This document shows, piece after piece, positions 11,001 to 19,434 of a stretch of 37,929 nt of DNA. A program made the translations under genes and the position numbers. The DNA is taken from positions 1 through 37,929 of the forward strand of contig JAUYEE010000331.1 of NCBI GenBank assembly GCA_030691545.1. The letters are read 5' to 3'. The notes beneath the pieces are model-generated. The model saw nothing but the letters and a program-made list of their open reading frames with translations, was not told the origin of the DNA and searched no databases. The stretch comes from a bacterium. Its GTDB lineage: Bacteria > Auribacterota > JABMQX01. Positions within the stretch are counted from its first letter, which is position 1; each line of letters opens with the position of its first letter.

Positions 11001-11474
11001 AATAAGGCGGGCGCGATGTATATCGAGCCGCAGTTCCAGAACGTCTGGAGCTTTGGCGGCGGCTTGGCGCCAGTCACGACCGATGGCAAGAAGTGGGGCT
11101 TCATTCACGTAACAGGGACGATGCTCATCGAGCCGCAATTCGGATACGCGTTCAGCTTCTCAGAAGGGCTGGCTCCGGTCATGATTGGCGAGAAGTACGG
11201 GTACATAGATAAGCATGGAGAGCAAGTCATCCCACCGCTTTTTGAGTGGGCCGGTGAGCACTCGGAAGGATGGGCGGTCGTCGAGGCCGAGGTGAAGGGC
11301 GAGACCGAGGTGTTTTTCGTGAGCAAGAACCCTCTGAGGAGACTGATCGAGGCAAAAGGCGAGAAGTGGGATCGGGCCTGGGCTTTCAAGGATGGTTTGG
11401 CGAAAATCCAGGTCGGCGACAAGATTGGTTACATCAACAAAACAGGCCAGTTCATCTGGGAACCGAGAGAGTAG
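8019..11474 (+). CDS. Exported protein with two family modules and about 17 WG repeats
   Basis: The start is the ATG at 8019 (AAAGGAG at 8006-8012). The product is 1151 residues. The leader (MRKEAWKMIRICAASLAAFCF...) is followed by SLSDEGEGNT, a variant of the family tag. Two modules open with VPRTEEAMKLAQQVI (about residue 50) and VPQTQEAKDLAKEIL (about 275). A Pro/Thr/Glu linker (about 500-530) leads to about 17 tandem WG repeats to the end. The repeat pattern is WGYIDKTGKxVIxPQF followed by a FSEGLAPVK strand. WG repeats form beta structures in bacterial surface and regulatory proteins, usually with a binding role. Repeat 9 (WLKIDRTGKVIWDP) is degenerate, and there is an insertion before the last repeat. 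The WG array next to two modules suggests a large exported binding protein; its ligand is unknown. Confidence 0.92.
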   Translation: MRKEAWKMIRICAASLAAFCFASGAATAESSLSDEGEGNTETAIASETEVPRTEEAMKLAQQVIGTLRESYYFLKGTGTGAFEASFTVKEAALSVGSLKASWNAKEGRISTEFSGKPGYPSADWLEQLSWAALSESLSRSFVPRGLYAAQTDEGYVIADYSVDPSEAESVRSFVSNDLLQIRKIIRLPDDQEKETVWQAQDAQGKKWLASMTIIERIPDEPERKVSFALTYTARYGPPFVRKLTIEDTGFGTKGSWVLEMDKVAFTKAEPSGEEVPQTQEAKDLAKEILTKLNESHYSLLQTNLDGFQATFLLQKNGEAAGELMLGWNRTDGQIATAVNAEGLEKFQEWLRGAMEWCMRMTVLSWTSPEEDYAIYAARKGNTYLIDASEDPSVESKTMLVSEDFRLLRDVLRYDDGFELDSEYTVETADGKHFVKSMKRTARQPEAEEIKNEFTLTYVRREGFPFINRVLLDNIEPGGKTSWALDLKEVAFHRGAVPEPEVTEATTVAQAPTPSPEPTKPEPTPEPTKYPEFFDVNMDGEGGYVDKNGEIVIPFDFDTAYPFSEGLASVRMGDKFGYIDHTGEIVILPQFENVEPFREGVALVRIKDKEYRFIDRTGQFIAEGILATGQGIGSRGFSEGLTTIYIDGKWGYADKKGKAVIRPQFSDAGAFSGGLAPVAIGEHKWGYIDPKGKSIIRPQFHWARPFSEGLARVQLGEASGYKFGYIDGTGKMVIQPAFDDAEAFSEGLARVSVQQKWGYISKTGKWAIQPAFDRAGNFSGGLAPVKAGEKWGYVDKTGKLVVKPQYDFAVEFSGSLASVESGGRWLKIDRTGKVIWDPLTRIMGKALYPAVMNGRWGYIDRLGKVVVGAKFEAAGPFSEGLGPVKFAGKWGFVDLSGKIVIEPQFDEAYTFAEGLAPVKLGGKYGFVDKSGKMAIKAQFEEVWSFAEGFAPVKLNGKIGFIDKTGKTVIEPKFDATYGFAENVAAVKVGEKWGFMNKAGAMYIEPQFQNVWSFGGGLAPVTTDGKKWGFIHVTGTMLIEPQFGYAFSFSEGLAPVMIGEKYGYIDKHGEQVIPPLFEWAGEHSEGWAVVEAEVKGETEVFFVSKNPLRRLIEAKGEKWDRAWAFKDGLAKIQVGDKIGYINKTGQFIWEPRE

Positions 11475-11478
11475 CACG

Positions 11479-11532
11479 AGGTGGCACGGGCTTCCAGCCC
11501 GTGAATCATGGGCAAGATGCCCATGCCACCTC
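11479..11532. repeat. Dispersed palindromic repeat able to fold as a three-way junction
   Basis: The outer arms GAGGTGGCA (11479-11487) and TGCCACCTC (11524-11532) are perfect inverted repeats. Inside are two perfect hairpins with 8-base stems: CACGGGCT-tcc-AGCCCGTG and CATGGGCA-aga-TGCCCATG. A longer, internally altered copy lies at 25884-26016. It starts four bases after a stop codon. No T-run follows, so a classic terminator is not supported. Confidence 0.85.
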
Positions 11533-11620
11533 AACGGTTGGACCCACGGCGCGCGGACGTCCCCTTTTGTCGCGCGCGAGGCAATTTGCTGCCCTGTTAG
11601 TTTGGAAAAAGGAGTCAAAG

Positions 11621-13036
11621 ATGAGAAATGCTTTGGTCGTGTTTGCGTGGATTCTGGCGACGATCTTTGCCGCGTCCTCTGTGACGCTGGAGCGAGCCGC
11701 CGGAGAGCGAAGTCTATTTGAGCAAGAAGAGGCCCAGGCGGAGACATCAGCCTCCTCCGAAGCAACTGTTCCCCACACGGACGCAGCCAAAGCTCTGGCG
11801 AAGCAGGTCCTCACCAAGATGAATGAGTCCAGCTATTCCTTCGCTCAGACCGATGTTGAGGGTCTTGATGCCGCGTTCTCCGTCGAGCAGGATGAAAAAC
11901 AGATCGGGAAGTTGACGCTCACCTGGCAGCGAAGCAACGCGAAGGTCATTACCCAACTCGAAGGCGATATCCCCGCCGGTCGAAAAGCCTGGCTCCAGAA
12001 CATGGTTCAGTGGGCCATGAAAATCACTGTACTGGGGGTCACGCCCGTTGAGGAGAAATACCCCACCTATGCCGCGAAAATCGGAGAGAGATATGTCCTC
12101 GACGGCTCCGACGACCCCAACTACGCCGCAAAAATCATGCTCGTTTCGGAGGATTACGCGAGAGACGCGGACATCATGCAGTTCGACGATGGCCTCGTCA
12201 TTCACACCGAATACGAAATGCAGAGCGCCGACGGAAAACATTTCGTCAAGTCGGTGACCCGCACGGTGAGCCTGCCCAAAACCGACGACCTCAAGGCAAA
12301 CCTGACCTTCACCTATACGCATAGAGACGGATACATTTTCACCAGACGAATCGTGATTGACGACACGGGCCCCGAAGGACAGTTCAAGTGGAAACTCGAG
12401 CTCGACCCGAGCAGTCTCGCCTTTCGTCGCCCGGAGGTCACGGAGCCGGAGACAGTCGTCACTGAACCCGAGAAAGAACCGGAAGTTACCACCGTGACCA
12501 TCGAGCCGGAAACGACGACCACGACTGAAACGAAACCGGAGGTCTCCGAGCCTCCGAGCAAGGAGACTCTGGTCGTTCCAGAACCGCCGGCAGGATATGT
12601 CAAGGGCGAGTGGGCTGATGCCAGAGTGGGCACCCACCTCCGGATAAAGACCTTTCGGCCAGACGTCTTCGGGAACGTGCCCGTGACACTTTTTATGGAT
12701 GTCATCAAGGCCGACGAGAAGACCGTCACCGTCAAGACAATGGGAATGGAAGAAGGCAAGGTCGTTCGTGAAGGAGAGCGCGTCCAGCAGCGGTTCATAT
12801 CGAAAGAGCAATTTGAAAAGGGCCTGAAGGACTTGGGCGAGAAGGAAGGGAACGCGACCATCGAGATTTCCAGCACGGAGTACAAGTGCGAGGTTTACAG
12901 GAAGGACGCTCGACTCGAGGACGGCACTGAGGTCGAAAGGCGGACCTATGTCTGTTGGGAAATTCCCACATGGGCCGTCCGCCGCGTCAGCAGCAAATCC
13001 GGCACCATCTACGAAATCGCCGATTTCAAGCCGTAG
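11621..13036 (+). CDS. Exported protein: family module, acidic linker and unknown C-terminal domain
   Basis: The start is the ATG at 11621, chosen because AAAAAGGAG lies upstream and a signal peptide (MRNALVVFAWILATIFAASSV...) follows. The frame is open much further upstream (to 11270), but that part runs through the preceding gene and the dispersed repeat. The product is 471 residues. After the leader come the tag SLFEQEEAQAE and one module opening with VPHTDAAKALAKQVLTKM. A Glu/Thr/Pro linker of about 60 residues follows. The C-terminal domain of about 145 residues (from PPAGYVKGEWADARVGTHL) is beta-rich, not present in the other family members here, and not recognised by me. The protein sits between the WG-repeat gene and the propeller gene on the same strand, 146 and 213 bases from each. 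Confidence 0.88.
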   Translation: MRNALVVFAWILATIFAASSVTLERAAGERSLFEQEEAQAETSASSEATVPHTDAAKALAKQVLTKMNESSYSFAQTDVEGLDAAFSVEQDEKQIGKLTLTWQRSNAKVITQLEGDIPAGRKAWLQNMVQWAMKITVLGVTPVEEKYPTYAAKIGERYVLDGSDDPNYAAKIMLVSEDYARDADIMQFDDGLVIHTEYEMQSADGKHFVKSVTRTVSLPKTDDLKANLTFTYTHRDGYIFTRRIVIDDTGPEGQFKWKLELDPSSLAFRRPEVTEPETVVTEPEKEPEVTTVTIEPETTTTTETKPEVSEPPSKETLVVPEPPAGYVKGEWADARVGTHLRIKTFRPDVFGNVPVTLFMDVIKADEKTVTVKTMGMEEGKVVREGERVQQRFISKEQFEKGLKDLGEKEGNATIEISSTEYKCEVYRKDARLEDGTEVERRTYVCWEIPTWAVRRVSSKSGTIYEIADFKP

Positions 13037-13249
13037 CGGCTGTCTGCCTTTGTGCCGTTGTGGTTCACGCACCGTGAAATCGCACGCTGCTGCCGTCCTG
13101 ATCGCCAAGACAAAAAGGCAGGGCGTACGGAACGGACCTGTGAAAAAAGTCGCCGCGCCCAGGCAAAAGCGATATGTTTGGCTGATATATGTCGCCGCAA
13201 CGCTCGTTGCTTCGGCATCCGGTCCACACGTAGAAAGGGAGAGCGGATT

Positions 13250-16200
13250 ATGAAAACACGTCCCAGCATAGTTGCATGTATCTGGCTTCTGTTCTTTGTG
13301 TCTTGGGGGTCACATCTCGAGGACGTATCAGGGCAGGCAAAGCTCTTCGAGGACGATGAACCCGCCGTTGCAGGCGGCTCGAGAACCTCGACGGCAATGT
13401 CCGGGTTAAAGCAGTCCACAGACGTCGAGGTCCGCCACGAGGAGACCAAGCTCGGCGAGCTCCCTGACGAAAATGCATTCGAGAGCGCTGACTTCAGCGA
13501 CGACGGATGCCACATCGCCTGCGTGGTCAAGAAAGGCGACAAACAACTCGTCGCGCTCGACGGCAAACCCGGACCCGAATTCGACGAGGTCGAGTATCTT
13601 TCCATAAGTCCCGATGGGACGCGAGTGGCTTATTGGGCAAAGAGGGCTGGGAAGGGCTACGTGGTCATAGACCACCGAATTGGCCCGCAATATGACACGT
13701 TGGAGTCCATATCTTACCCGACAAAGATCGCCTTCTCCTCCGACGGGAAGCGCATGGCGTACCTGGTCCCGAAAGGAGAGAAGAAGTTCCTCGTGATTGA
13801 CGGCAAACCCCAGCCCGAGTTCGATGAGGTCTCGGCCTTCACGTTCAGCCCGGACGGAAAACGCTTCGGATACAAAGTCAGCACGGGCGACGAGTACCGC
13901 TTTATCGTGGACGGGAAGCTCGGGCCGAAAGCAGCGACGTACGGAGGACTGACTTTCAGCCCCGATGGAAAACGTCTCGCCTGCGGCATCGCTTGGGGCC
14001 ATGGGGAACAATATTACATTGTGGATGGCGTGACGGAACAGGGGTACGACAGAACCGATAACTTCGATTTCAGCCCCGACGGCAAGCACTATGCCTATGC
14101 CGGCCGAACCGACAAGAACGCCGACTACGTTGTCATCGTGGACGGCAAGCCCAAATGGCCCGGGTATGACGCTGTGAATCAGCTCACGTTCAGCCCAGAT
14201 GGCCGGCGTCTTGCCTATGTGGCGTCCAAAGGCCGCGATGAGCAGTTCATGGTCGTGAATGGACAGCCCGGGCCATCCTTCCGCGAGGTCTCCACGTACG
14301 GCGGCCAACTCGCCTTCAGCCCGGACAGCAAGCATCTGGCGTACGTGGCGGTTCAGACGATCCTCGTTTATGACGGGGAGCAACAGAAACCGAAATATCG
14401 GATCTGGGGGCTGGCCTTCAGCCCGGACAGCGCTCACCTCGCGTACAAGGGTGCGGACGGCAGGATGGAGCTCGTCGTGGTTGACGGCAAGCCCGGACCG
14501 AAATACGAGAAGCTGAGCTTCGGGCCTCCGGCGTTCCGCCCCGACGGCGCCGTGGAATATCTGGCCTACAAAGAGGGGGCCTATTATCGTGTGAAACAGA
14601 CCTCCCCCGCGTGGGTCTCCTCCGCAGTGCCGAGGAAGACCGTCGCAACCGAAGCAACACCCGTTGCGACGCCCGAGCGGACAAAACGTTCCACCCTTTT
14701 TGACGACGACGAGCCTGTCCCGGGAAAACAGGTTCCGCCCGCGAAAGCAGTACCTTCCGCCACGCGCTCCGGCCTATTCGAGGACGAGGAACCGGCGCCG
14801 ACTCCGGGGGCCACAGGGGTCGGCACAAGGCGCTCGCCGCTTTTCGAGGACGAGGGAGCCGCTGAGCCTACCGAGACAATCCCAGGAAAGCCTTCCCCCG
14901 ATGGGCCAACCGCGTACAAGGCCGTTGAGGAAAGGATTGGCGAAATCAGCGAGGGCCCCTTCATCAAGGGCAAATGGAGCGAGGATGGCCTGCACATCGC
15001 CTATCAGGTTACAGGCGGAAGTGGAAAGTGGTACATAGCTTTCGATGGGAAGCTCGGGCCCGAGTTCGAGGAAGTTAGCGACCCAATTCTAAGTTCAGAC
15101 GGGCTTCACGTGGCGTACAGTGCGAAGAAGGGAGGCAAGGCGCTTGTCGTGGTTGACCAGGTTCCAGGTCCTCTCTTTGACTCCGTTAGCATGCCGGAAA
15201 TAAGCTCCGATGCCTCGCACATGGTGTATGCGGCGACGAGAACGGGCAAGGAATTCGCGGTTGTTGACGGCAAACCGGGCCCCGCGTTCGACTATGTCGG
15301 TGACGTAAAAATCAGCTCAGATGGGGCTCACGTAGCCCATAAAGCCAGGAAAGGGGGCAAATACTCCATCGTCGCTGACGGGAAAGCCGGAGCGTCCTAT
15401 GACGAGGTCTCCGGTCTGGTCATAAGCCCGGACGGGAAGCGAGTGGCCTATGGGGCCAAGCATGGCGACAAATGGTTCGCAATCATTGACGGCAAGCCCG
15501 GTCCCGCGTGGGACGGCGTCCAGGAGTTGACCTTCAGCCCCGACGGGAAGCGATTCGTTTATCAGGGAGGGAAGAACGACCAGTCGCTCATGGTCGTTGA
15601 CGGGCAAGCTGGCCCGCCGTTTGAACGCTTCATTCGGTTGACATTCAGTCCGGACAGCAGGCGCGTCGCGTATGTCGGCGAGGACAACTGGCGCACCGAT
15701 GATGGGATACCCGGGACTTCGGTCCCCGTGCTGGATGGGATGCCCGGGCCAGTGTACGAATTGGTCTGGGACCTCAAGTTCAGTCCGGATGGGAAACGTT
15801 TCGCCTATCAGGGCGAGAGGAACGAGAAGGACGTTGTAGTGTGCGATGGACGGGCGGGTCCTGAGTTCGAGGACATTAACGACCTGATGTTCAGCCCGGA
15901 CAGCGCACGCATCTTATATGAAGTCCAATACAAAGGCCGGGCCAATTACGTCCTGGTGATAGACGGCAAACCCGGACAGGAAGTCCTGTCCTACTCCGAG
16001 GTTGTGTTCAGCCCGGACGGCAAGCGCCTGGCGTACCAGGCCGCCAGAGGCGACAAGGAACAGTTCGTGATTCTGGATGGTCAGCCCGGGCCGGTTTACA
16101 CCTTTGTTGATCAGTTGACCTTTAGCCCGGACAGCGAGCGATTTGCCTACGCCGGACTGAAAGCTGACAAGACATTCGACATCGTGGTGGACGGCAAGCC

Positions 16201-16582
16201 TATCAAAACGGAATATCGCCACGTCCGCGGCCTTCTCTTCAGCCCGGATGGTCGGCATTATGCCTACGCGGGCACCCCCACTCAGAACTCCACTGAAGGT
16301 CCCTATTTATGTGTCGTGGACGGGCAACCCGGACCGGCATATGACGACCTCAGGTTCGGCGATTCCGCTTTTCGTCCCGATGGGACCGTGGAATACCTTG
16401 CCTATCGCGGAGAGGACCTGTTCCGCGTGAGGCACCTCCCGACAAGTGCAGCGGCGCCGCGGACGCAACCTGTCGGTGTTGGCAAGAAGGAGACCCGGAC
16501 AAAACGGTCTGGCCTCTTTGAAGACGATGAGCCACCGCCCTCCACCGGGACCAAACGCCCGTCGCTTTTCGAAGACGAGTGA
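13250..16582 (+). CDS. Exported beta-propeller protein (23 PD40-type repeats) with six LFEDDEP tags
   Basis: The start is the ATG at 13250 with AAAGGGAGAG upstream and a signal peptide after it (MKTRPSIVACIWLLFFVSW...). The product is 1110 residues. It consists of TolB/PD40-type repeats of about 42 residues, each with FSPDGKRLAY followed by a VVDGKPGPxYDEV strand. I count about 10 in a first block and 13 in a second. Each block ends in the same degenerate repeat (FRPDGAVEYLAY, FRPDGTVEYLAY), which suggests a whole-block duplication. The acidic tag occurs six times: KLFEDDEPAV after the leader, STLFDDDEPVP, SGLFEDEEPAP and SPLFEDEGAAEP in the linker, and SGLFEDDEPPP and PSLFEDE at the C-terminus. 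PD40 propellers usually act as periplasmic binding or scaffold domains. The family module itself is absent. Partner and function are unknown. Confidence 0.92.
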   Translation: MKTRPSIVACIWLLFFVSWGSHLEDVSGQAKLFEDDEPAVAGGSRTSTAMSGLKQSTDVEVRHEETKLGELPDENAFESADFSDDGCHIACVVKKGDKQLVALDGKPGPEFDEVEYLSISPDGTRVAYWAKRAGKGYVVIDHRIGPQYDTLESISYPTKIAFSSDGKRMAYLVPKGEKKFLVIDGKPQPEFDEVSAFTFSPDGKRFGYKVSTGDEYRFIVDGKLGPKAATYGGLTFSPDGKRLACGIAWGHGEQYYIVDGVTEQGYDRTDNFDFSPDGKHYAYAGRTDKNADYVVIVDGKPKWPGYDAVNQLTFSPDGRRLAYVASKGRDEQFMVVNGQPGPSFREVSTYGGQLAFSPDSKHLAYVAVQTILVYDGEQQKPKYRIWGLAFSPDSAHLAYKGADGRMELVVVDGKPGPKYEKLSFGPPAFRPDGAVEYLAYKEGAYYRVKQTSPAWVSSAVPRKTVATEATPVATPERTKRSTLFDDDEPVPGKQVPPAKAVPSATRSGLFEDEEPAPTPGATGVGTRRSPLFEDEGAAEPTETIPGKPSPDGPTAYKAVEERIGEISEGPFIKGKWSEDGLHIAYQVTGGSGKWYIAFDGKLGPEFEEVSDPILSSDGLHVAYSAKKGGKALVVVDQVPGPLFDSVSMPEISSDASHMVYAATRTGKEFAVVDGKPGPAFDYVGDVKISSDGAHVAHKARKGGKYSIVADGKAGASYDEVSGLVISPDGKRVAYGAKHGDKWFAIIDGKPGPAWDGVQELTFSPDGKRFVYQGGKNDQSLMVVDGQAGPPFERFIRLTFSPDSRRVAYVGEDNWRTDDGIPGTSVPVLDGMPGPVYELVWDLKFSPDGKRFAYQGERNEKDVVVCDGRAGPEFEDINDLMFSPDSARILYEVQYKGRANYVLVIDGKPGQEVLSYSEVVFSPDGKRLAYQAARGDKEQFVILDGQPGPVYTFVDQLTFSPDSERFAYAGLKADKTFDIVVDGKPIKTEYRHVRGLLFSPDGRHYAYAGTPTQNSTEGPYLCVVDGQPGPAYDDLRFGDSAFRPDGTVEYLAYRGEDLFRVRHLPTSAAAPRTQPVGVGKKETRTKRSGLFEDDEPPPSTGTKRPSLFEDE

Positions 16583-16729
16583 ACCGAGGCAAAAGGATTT
16601 CGGGTGTGGTGGAGTGTATCTTCCACCCGACGCGCTCTGCGACCAACGCGTCCGGGCGAGCCACTGTCTTGAAAGCGCGCCGGGCCAATTTCCCGAGGCT
16701 TTCACGACTGGGCAACAAGGTGAGGTCGA

Positions 16730-19270
16730 ATGAGAATGGTTCCCATATCCGCGTTCGCGGTGCTTTGTCTGTTTCTAACATCACGCGGGCTGAGCGCGCA
16801 GCAGCCCGACCACGTCTCCCGCTGGTCAATTTACATCACGAACGACAACTGCCCCGATTACACGTGGGGCTACACGGAACAGCAGACGCGGCAGGCGTTC
16901 GCCGACATCGTTCGCGCTCATCTCGACGAGATGAACCGCACCGACCACGAGAAGCCTGAGAACCGCGACCGCTACAACATGGCCGTCACGCAGGAGGCTA
17001 TCTGTTTCGTCGAGCACTACCCGGACCGTAAAGAAGAACTCATCCGCCGAATCAAAGAAGGGCGAGTATTCGTCAGTCCCTTCCTGTGCAATTCTCTCTG
17101 GGGATTTCAGAGTGTCGAGGGCGTCCTCCGGACCCTTTACCCTGCGCGGTGCCTCGAGCGAGAATGGGGAATACGCATGGATGTGGCGGAACATATCGAA
17201 GAGCCCTCTCTGCCATGGGGCATTGCCTCGATCCTTGCCGGTTGCGGAATCCGCTGGCTCTCCAATCCGTTCTACAAGTACGACTCGACCTTTGACCGGC
17301 TTCGCAATGCGCCGCTTTTTCTGTTTGAAGGACCCGACGGCAGCCGCCTCCGCGTCATCATGGACCCGTGGGCTTCCGGGAGAGCCAGCTACGTGCAAGG
17401 CGCTCACCTGCTGCGCAACACCGCCGCAATCGCGGGTGAGTGGGCGCCTCATTACAAGCAACTCGGCGACGCGTATCCGCTTCGCGCAATTCTCGCCAGC
17501 GGCACCCACGGCGACATCTCACCGGGGAGCGGCGGCCAGGCGCGCGGCTTCGCCGAGGCGATCATCAAGTACAACGACACTCCGGGCGACCATCCGAAGC
17601 TCGTCAACGCGATCCTCCCGCAATTCTGCGAGGCGGCGGATAGAGTGCAGGCTGAAACTCCGTTTCTGCCGGTTTACCGCGGCTGCTTCGGACATTCCTG
17701 GGACGTCTGGCCTGTCTCCCTGGCGAAGTATGTGGCTGATATGCGCGGTGGGGAGCGAGCATTTCTTTCGGCAGAAGCTCTTCTCTCGGTTGCGATGATT
17801 GGCAAGCCTGAGATTCATGAGGCGACACGCCGCGACCGCGAGCGCGCCGAGTGGTGCTGGGCGATGCTCTCCGACCATGCCTGGAACGGGACCGACGACA
17901 GGAACAAACGCCACAACGCCGACCTCCGGAAACAGTGGAGTGAAGAACTGAATGCTCTCAGCGAAAAGCTGACCCGACACGCCTGGGACGCGCTGGGCCT
18001 CGCGCAGTCCGACCACGATGTCACTGTTTTCAACCCTCTCAGCTTTCCGAGGGCGGACCTCGTTCGGATTGAATTTCCGTCTTCCTCCGCAACGCTCGAG
18101 GCAAGCCTGCGTGAACTCAACTGCCAAACCGTGGAAGAAGACGGGAGGCGGTTTCTTTATTTCGTCTCGCACAAGATACCGGCCTTCGCGTTGCAGCGGC
18201 TCCCTCTCGATTCTCTCCCGAGAACTCTCGAAGGGAGCGTGCCCTTGCGCGCAACGCCTCTGGAACTCGAGAGTCCTTTTTATCGGGTCAAGGTGGATGT
18301 GAAAACCGGAGGGGTTGCGAGCCTGATTCATAAACCGAGCGGCGCCGAGGTGGTGAAATTTGAGGGTAACCGCACCCTCTGCCAGACAGTCTATTCCAAC
18401 AACGAGGAACACACCCTTCAGGACGTAAGGACAGAAGTTGTCTCAGTCGGACCTGTCCTCGCGCGCCTGGATGTTTCCGGCAAAGTCGCTGGCATTCAGG
18501 TCAATAACTTCGTCACCGTTTACTCGGACCTGGACCGTGTGGATTTCGAGTTACGCATTACGAAACCGACGACGACGCGGCAGGAGCGCATGTGCCATAT
18601 CTTTCCGGTATTGAGGGACGATGCGGTGCTGCGTATCGAAACGACGGGCGCCGTGATTCGCCCGCGCCCGCAGCCAGAAGGAGACCTTCTTCCCGGCGCC
18701 GATACTCGCCGTTTCGCTGTCCGGGGGTTCGTGGATGTGTCTCTACCCGAAGGGCCGGGCATAACCATTGCCCCGCTCGATGCCTTTGTCCTGCGAATGG
18801 ACCTCGACCTAATCACCTTTGAAGCGCTGGGCAACGACCAGAACTACCGCGAGGTGATGAAGGACCAACACGGCGTCACCGAGTTTCGCTTCCGCTACGC
18901 CCTGCGCGCGCATACTATGGACTACGACGGCGCAAACGCCGCCCTGTGGAGCCGATCCGTAGCCTTCCCGCTCCTGGCGAGATGGGGCCGTCCTGAACGG
19001 GAAGTCAAGCGGTTCATCTCGGTGGACCCGGCGCGAGCGATTGCCACCTGCCTGAAACCGGCCGATGGCAGAGCCTTTCCCGGCTGCATCCTGCGACTCT
19101 GGGAGACTGCCGGACACTCTGGGCCGCTGACAGTCGAGGCGCCGGCCTTTCGACGCGCCGTTCGTACGGACCTCCTCGAGCGTGACCTTGACGAGCTTTC
19201 CGTCGTTGACGGCAAAGTGACCCTTGACCTTCGTGGTCACGGCTTCGCTGCTGTACGGCTGTTGCCGTAG
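16730..19270 (+). CDS. Exported GH38-like (alpha-mannosidase superfamily) hydrolase
   Basis: The start is the ATG at 16730 with AAGGTGAGG upstream; a signal peptide (MRMVPISAFAVLCLFLTSRGLSA) follows. The product is 846 residues. The N-terminal ~400 residues fit the GH38 seven-stranded catalytic domain, and the rest fits its helical and beta-sandwich domains. The opening motif is NDNCPDYTWGYTEQQTR, where classical GH38 enzymes have a zinc-binding HxD (for example HNDPGW); the Asp may be kept, but the His is replaced. The later DHAWNGTDDRNKRHN segment matches the conserved His/Trp region of the superfamily. The expected role is cleavage of an alpha-linked mannose-type or other sugar outside the cytoplasm. 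It may belong to a divergent branch such as DUF5054. Substrate and activity are uncertain because of the altered metal motif. It is followed by an oxidoreductase gene, in keeping with sugar use. Confidence 0.78.
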   Translation: MRMVPISAFAVLCLFLTSRGLSAQQPDHVSRWSIYITNDNCPDYTWGYTEQQTRQAFADIVRAHLDEMNRTDHEKPENRDRYNMAVTQEAICFVEHYPDRKEELIRRIKEGRVFVSPFLCNSLWGFQSVEGVLRTLYPARCLEREWGIRMDVAEHIEEPSLPWGIASILAGCGIRWLSNPFYKYDSTFDRLRNAPLFLFEGPDGSRLRVIMDPWASGRASYVQGAHLLRNTAAIAGEWAPHYKQLGDAYPLRAILASGTHGDISPGSGGQARGFAEAIIKYNDTPGDHPKLVNAILPQFCEAADRVQAETPFLPVYRGCFGHSWDVWPVSLAKYVADMRGGERAFLSAEALLSVAMIGKPEIHEATRRDRERAEWCWAMLSDHAWNGTDDRNKRHNADLRKQWSEELNALSEKLTRHAWDALGLAQSDHDVTVFNPLSFPRADLVRIEFPSSSATLEASLRELNCQTVEEDGRRFLYFVSHKIPAFALQRLPLDSLPRTLEGSVPLRATPLELESPFYRVKVDVKTGGVASLIHKPSGAEVVKFEGNRTLCQTVYSNNEEHTLQDVRTEVVSVGPVLARLDVSGKVAGIQVNNFVTVYSDLDRVDFELRITKPTTTRQERMCHIFPVLRDDAVLRIETTGAVIRPRPQPEGDLLPGADTRRFAVRGFVDVSLPEGPGITIAPLDAFVLRMDLDLITFEALGNDQNYREVMKDQHGVTEFRFRYALRAHTMDYDGANAALWSRSVAFPLLARWGRPEREVKRFISVDPARAIATCLKPADGRAFPGCILRLWETAGHSGPLTVEAPAFRRAVRTDLLERDLDELSVVDGKVTLDLRGHGFAAVRLLP

Positions 19271-19434
19271 TTTTCCTTTCTGTCCTCGGAATCGTGAATT
19301 CTCATTCCGTTGACCGGGCGGGCGTCCTGTCCTATGATGACGCGGAATAGGCTGTGAGCTTTGCAGTGCACGCATCGTCTCGTGTCTCGAAAAGGCCCGC
19401 CAGGTAGAACCTGATAATTGAGGAGCAGCACATC

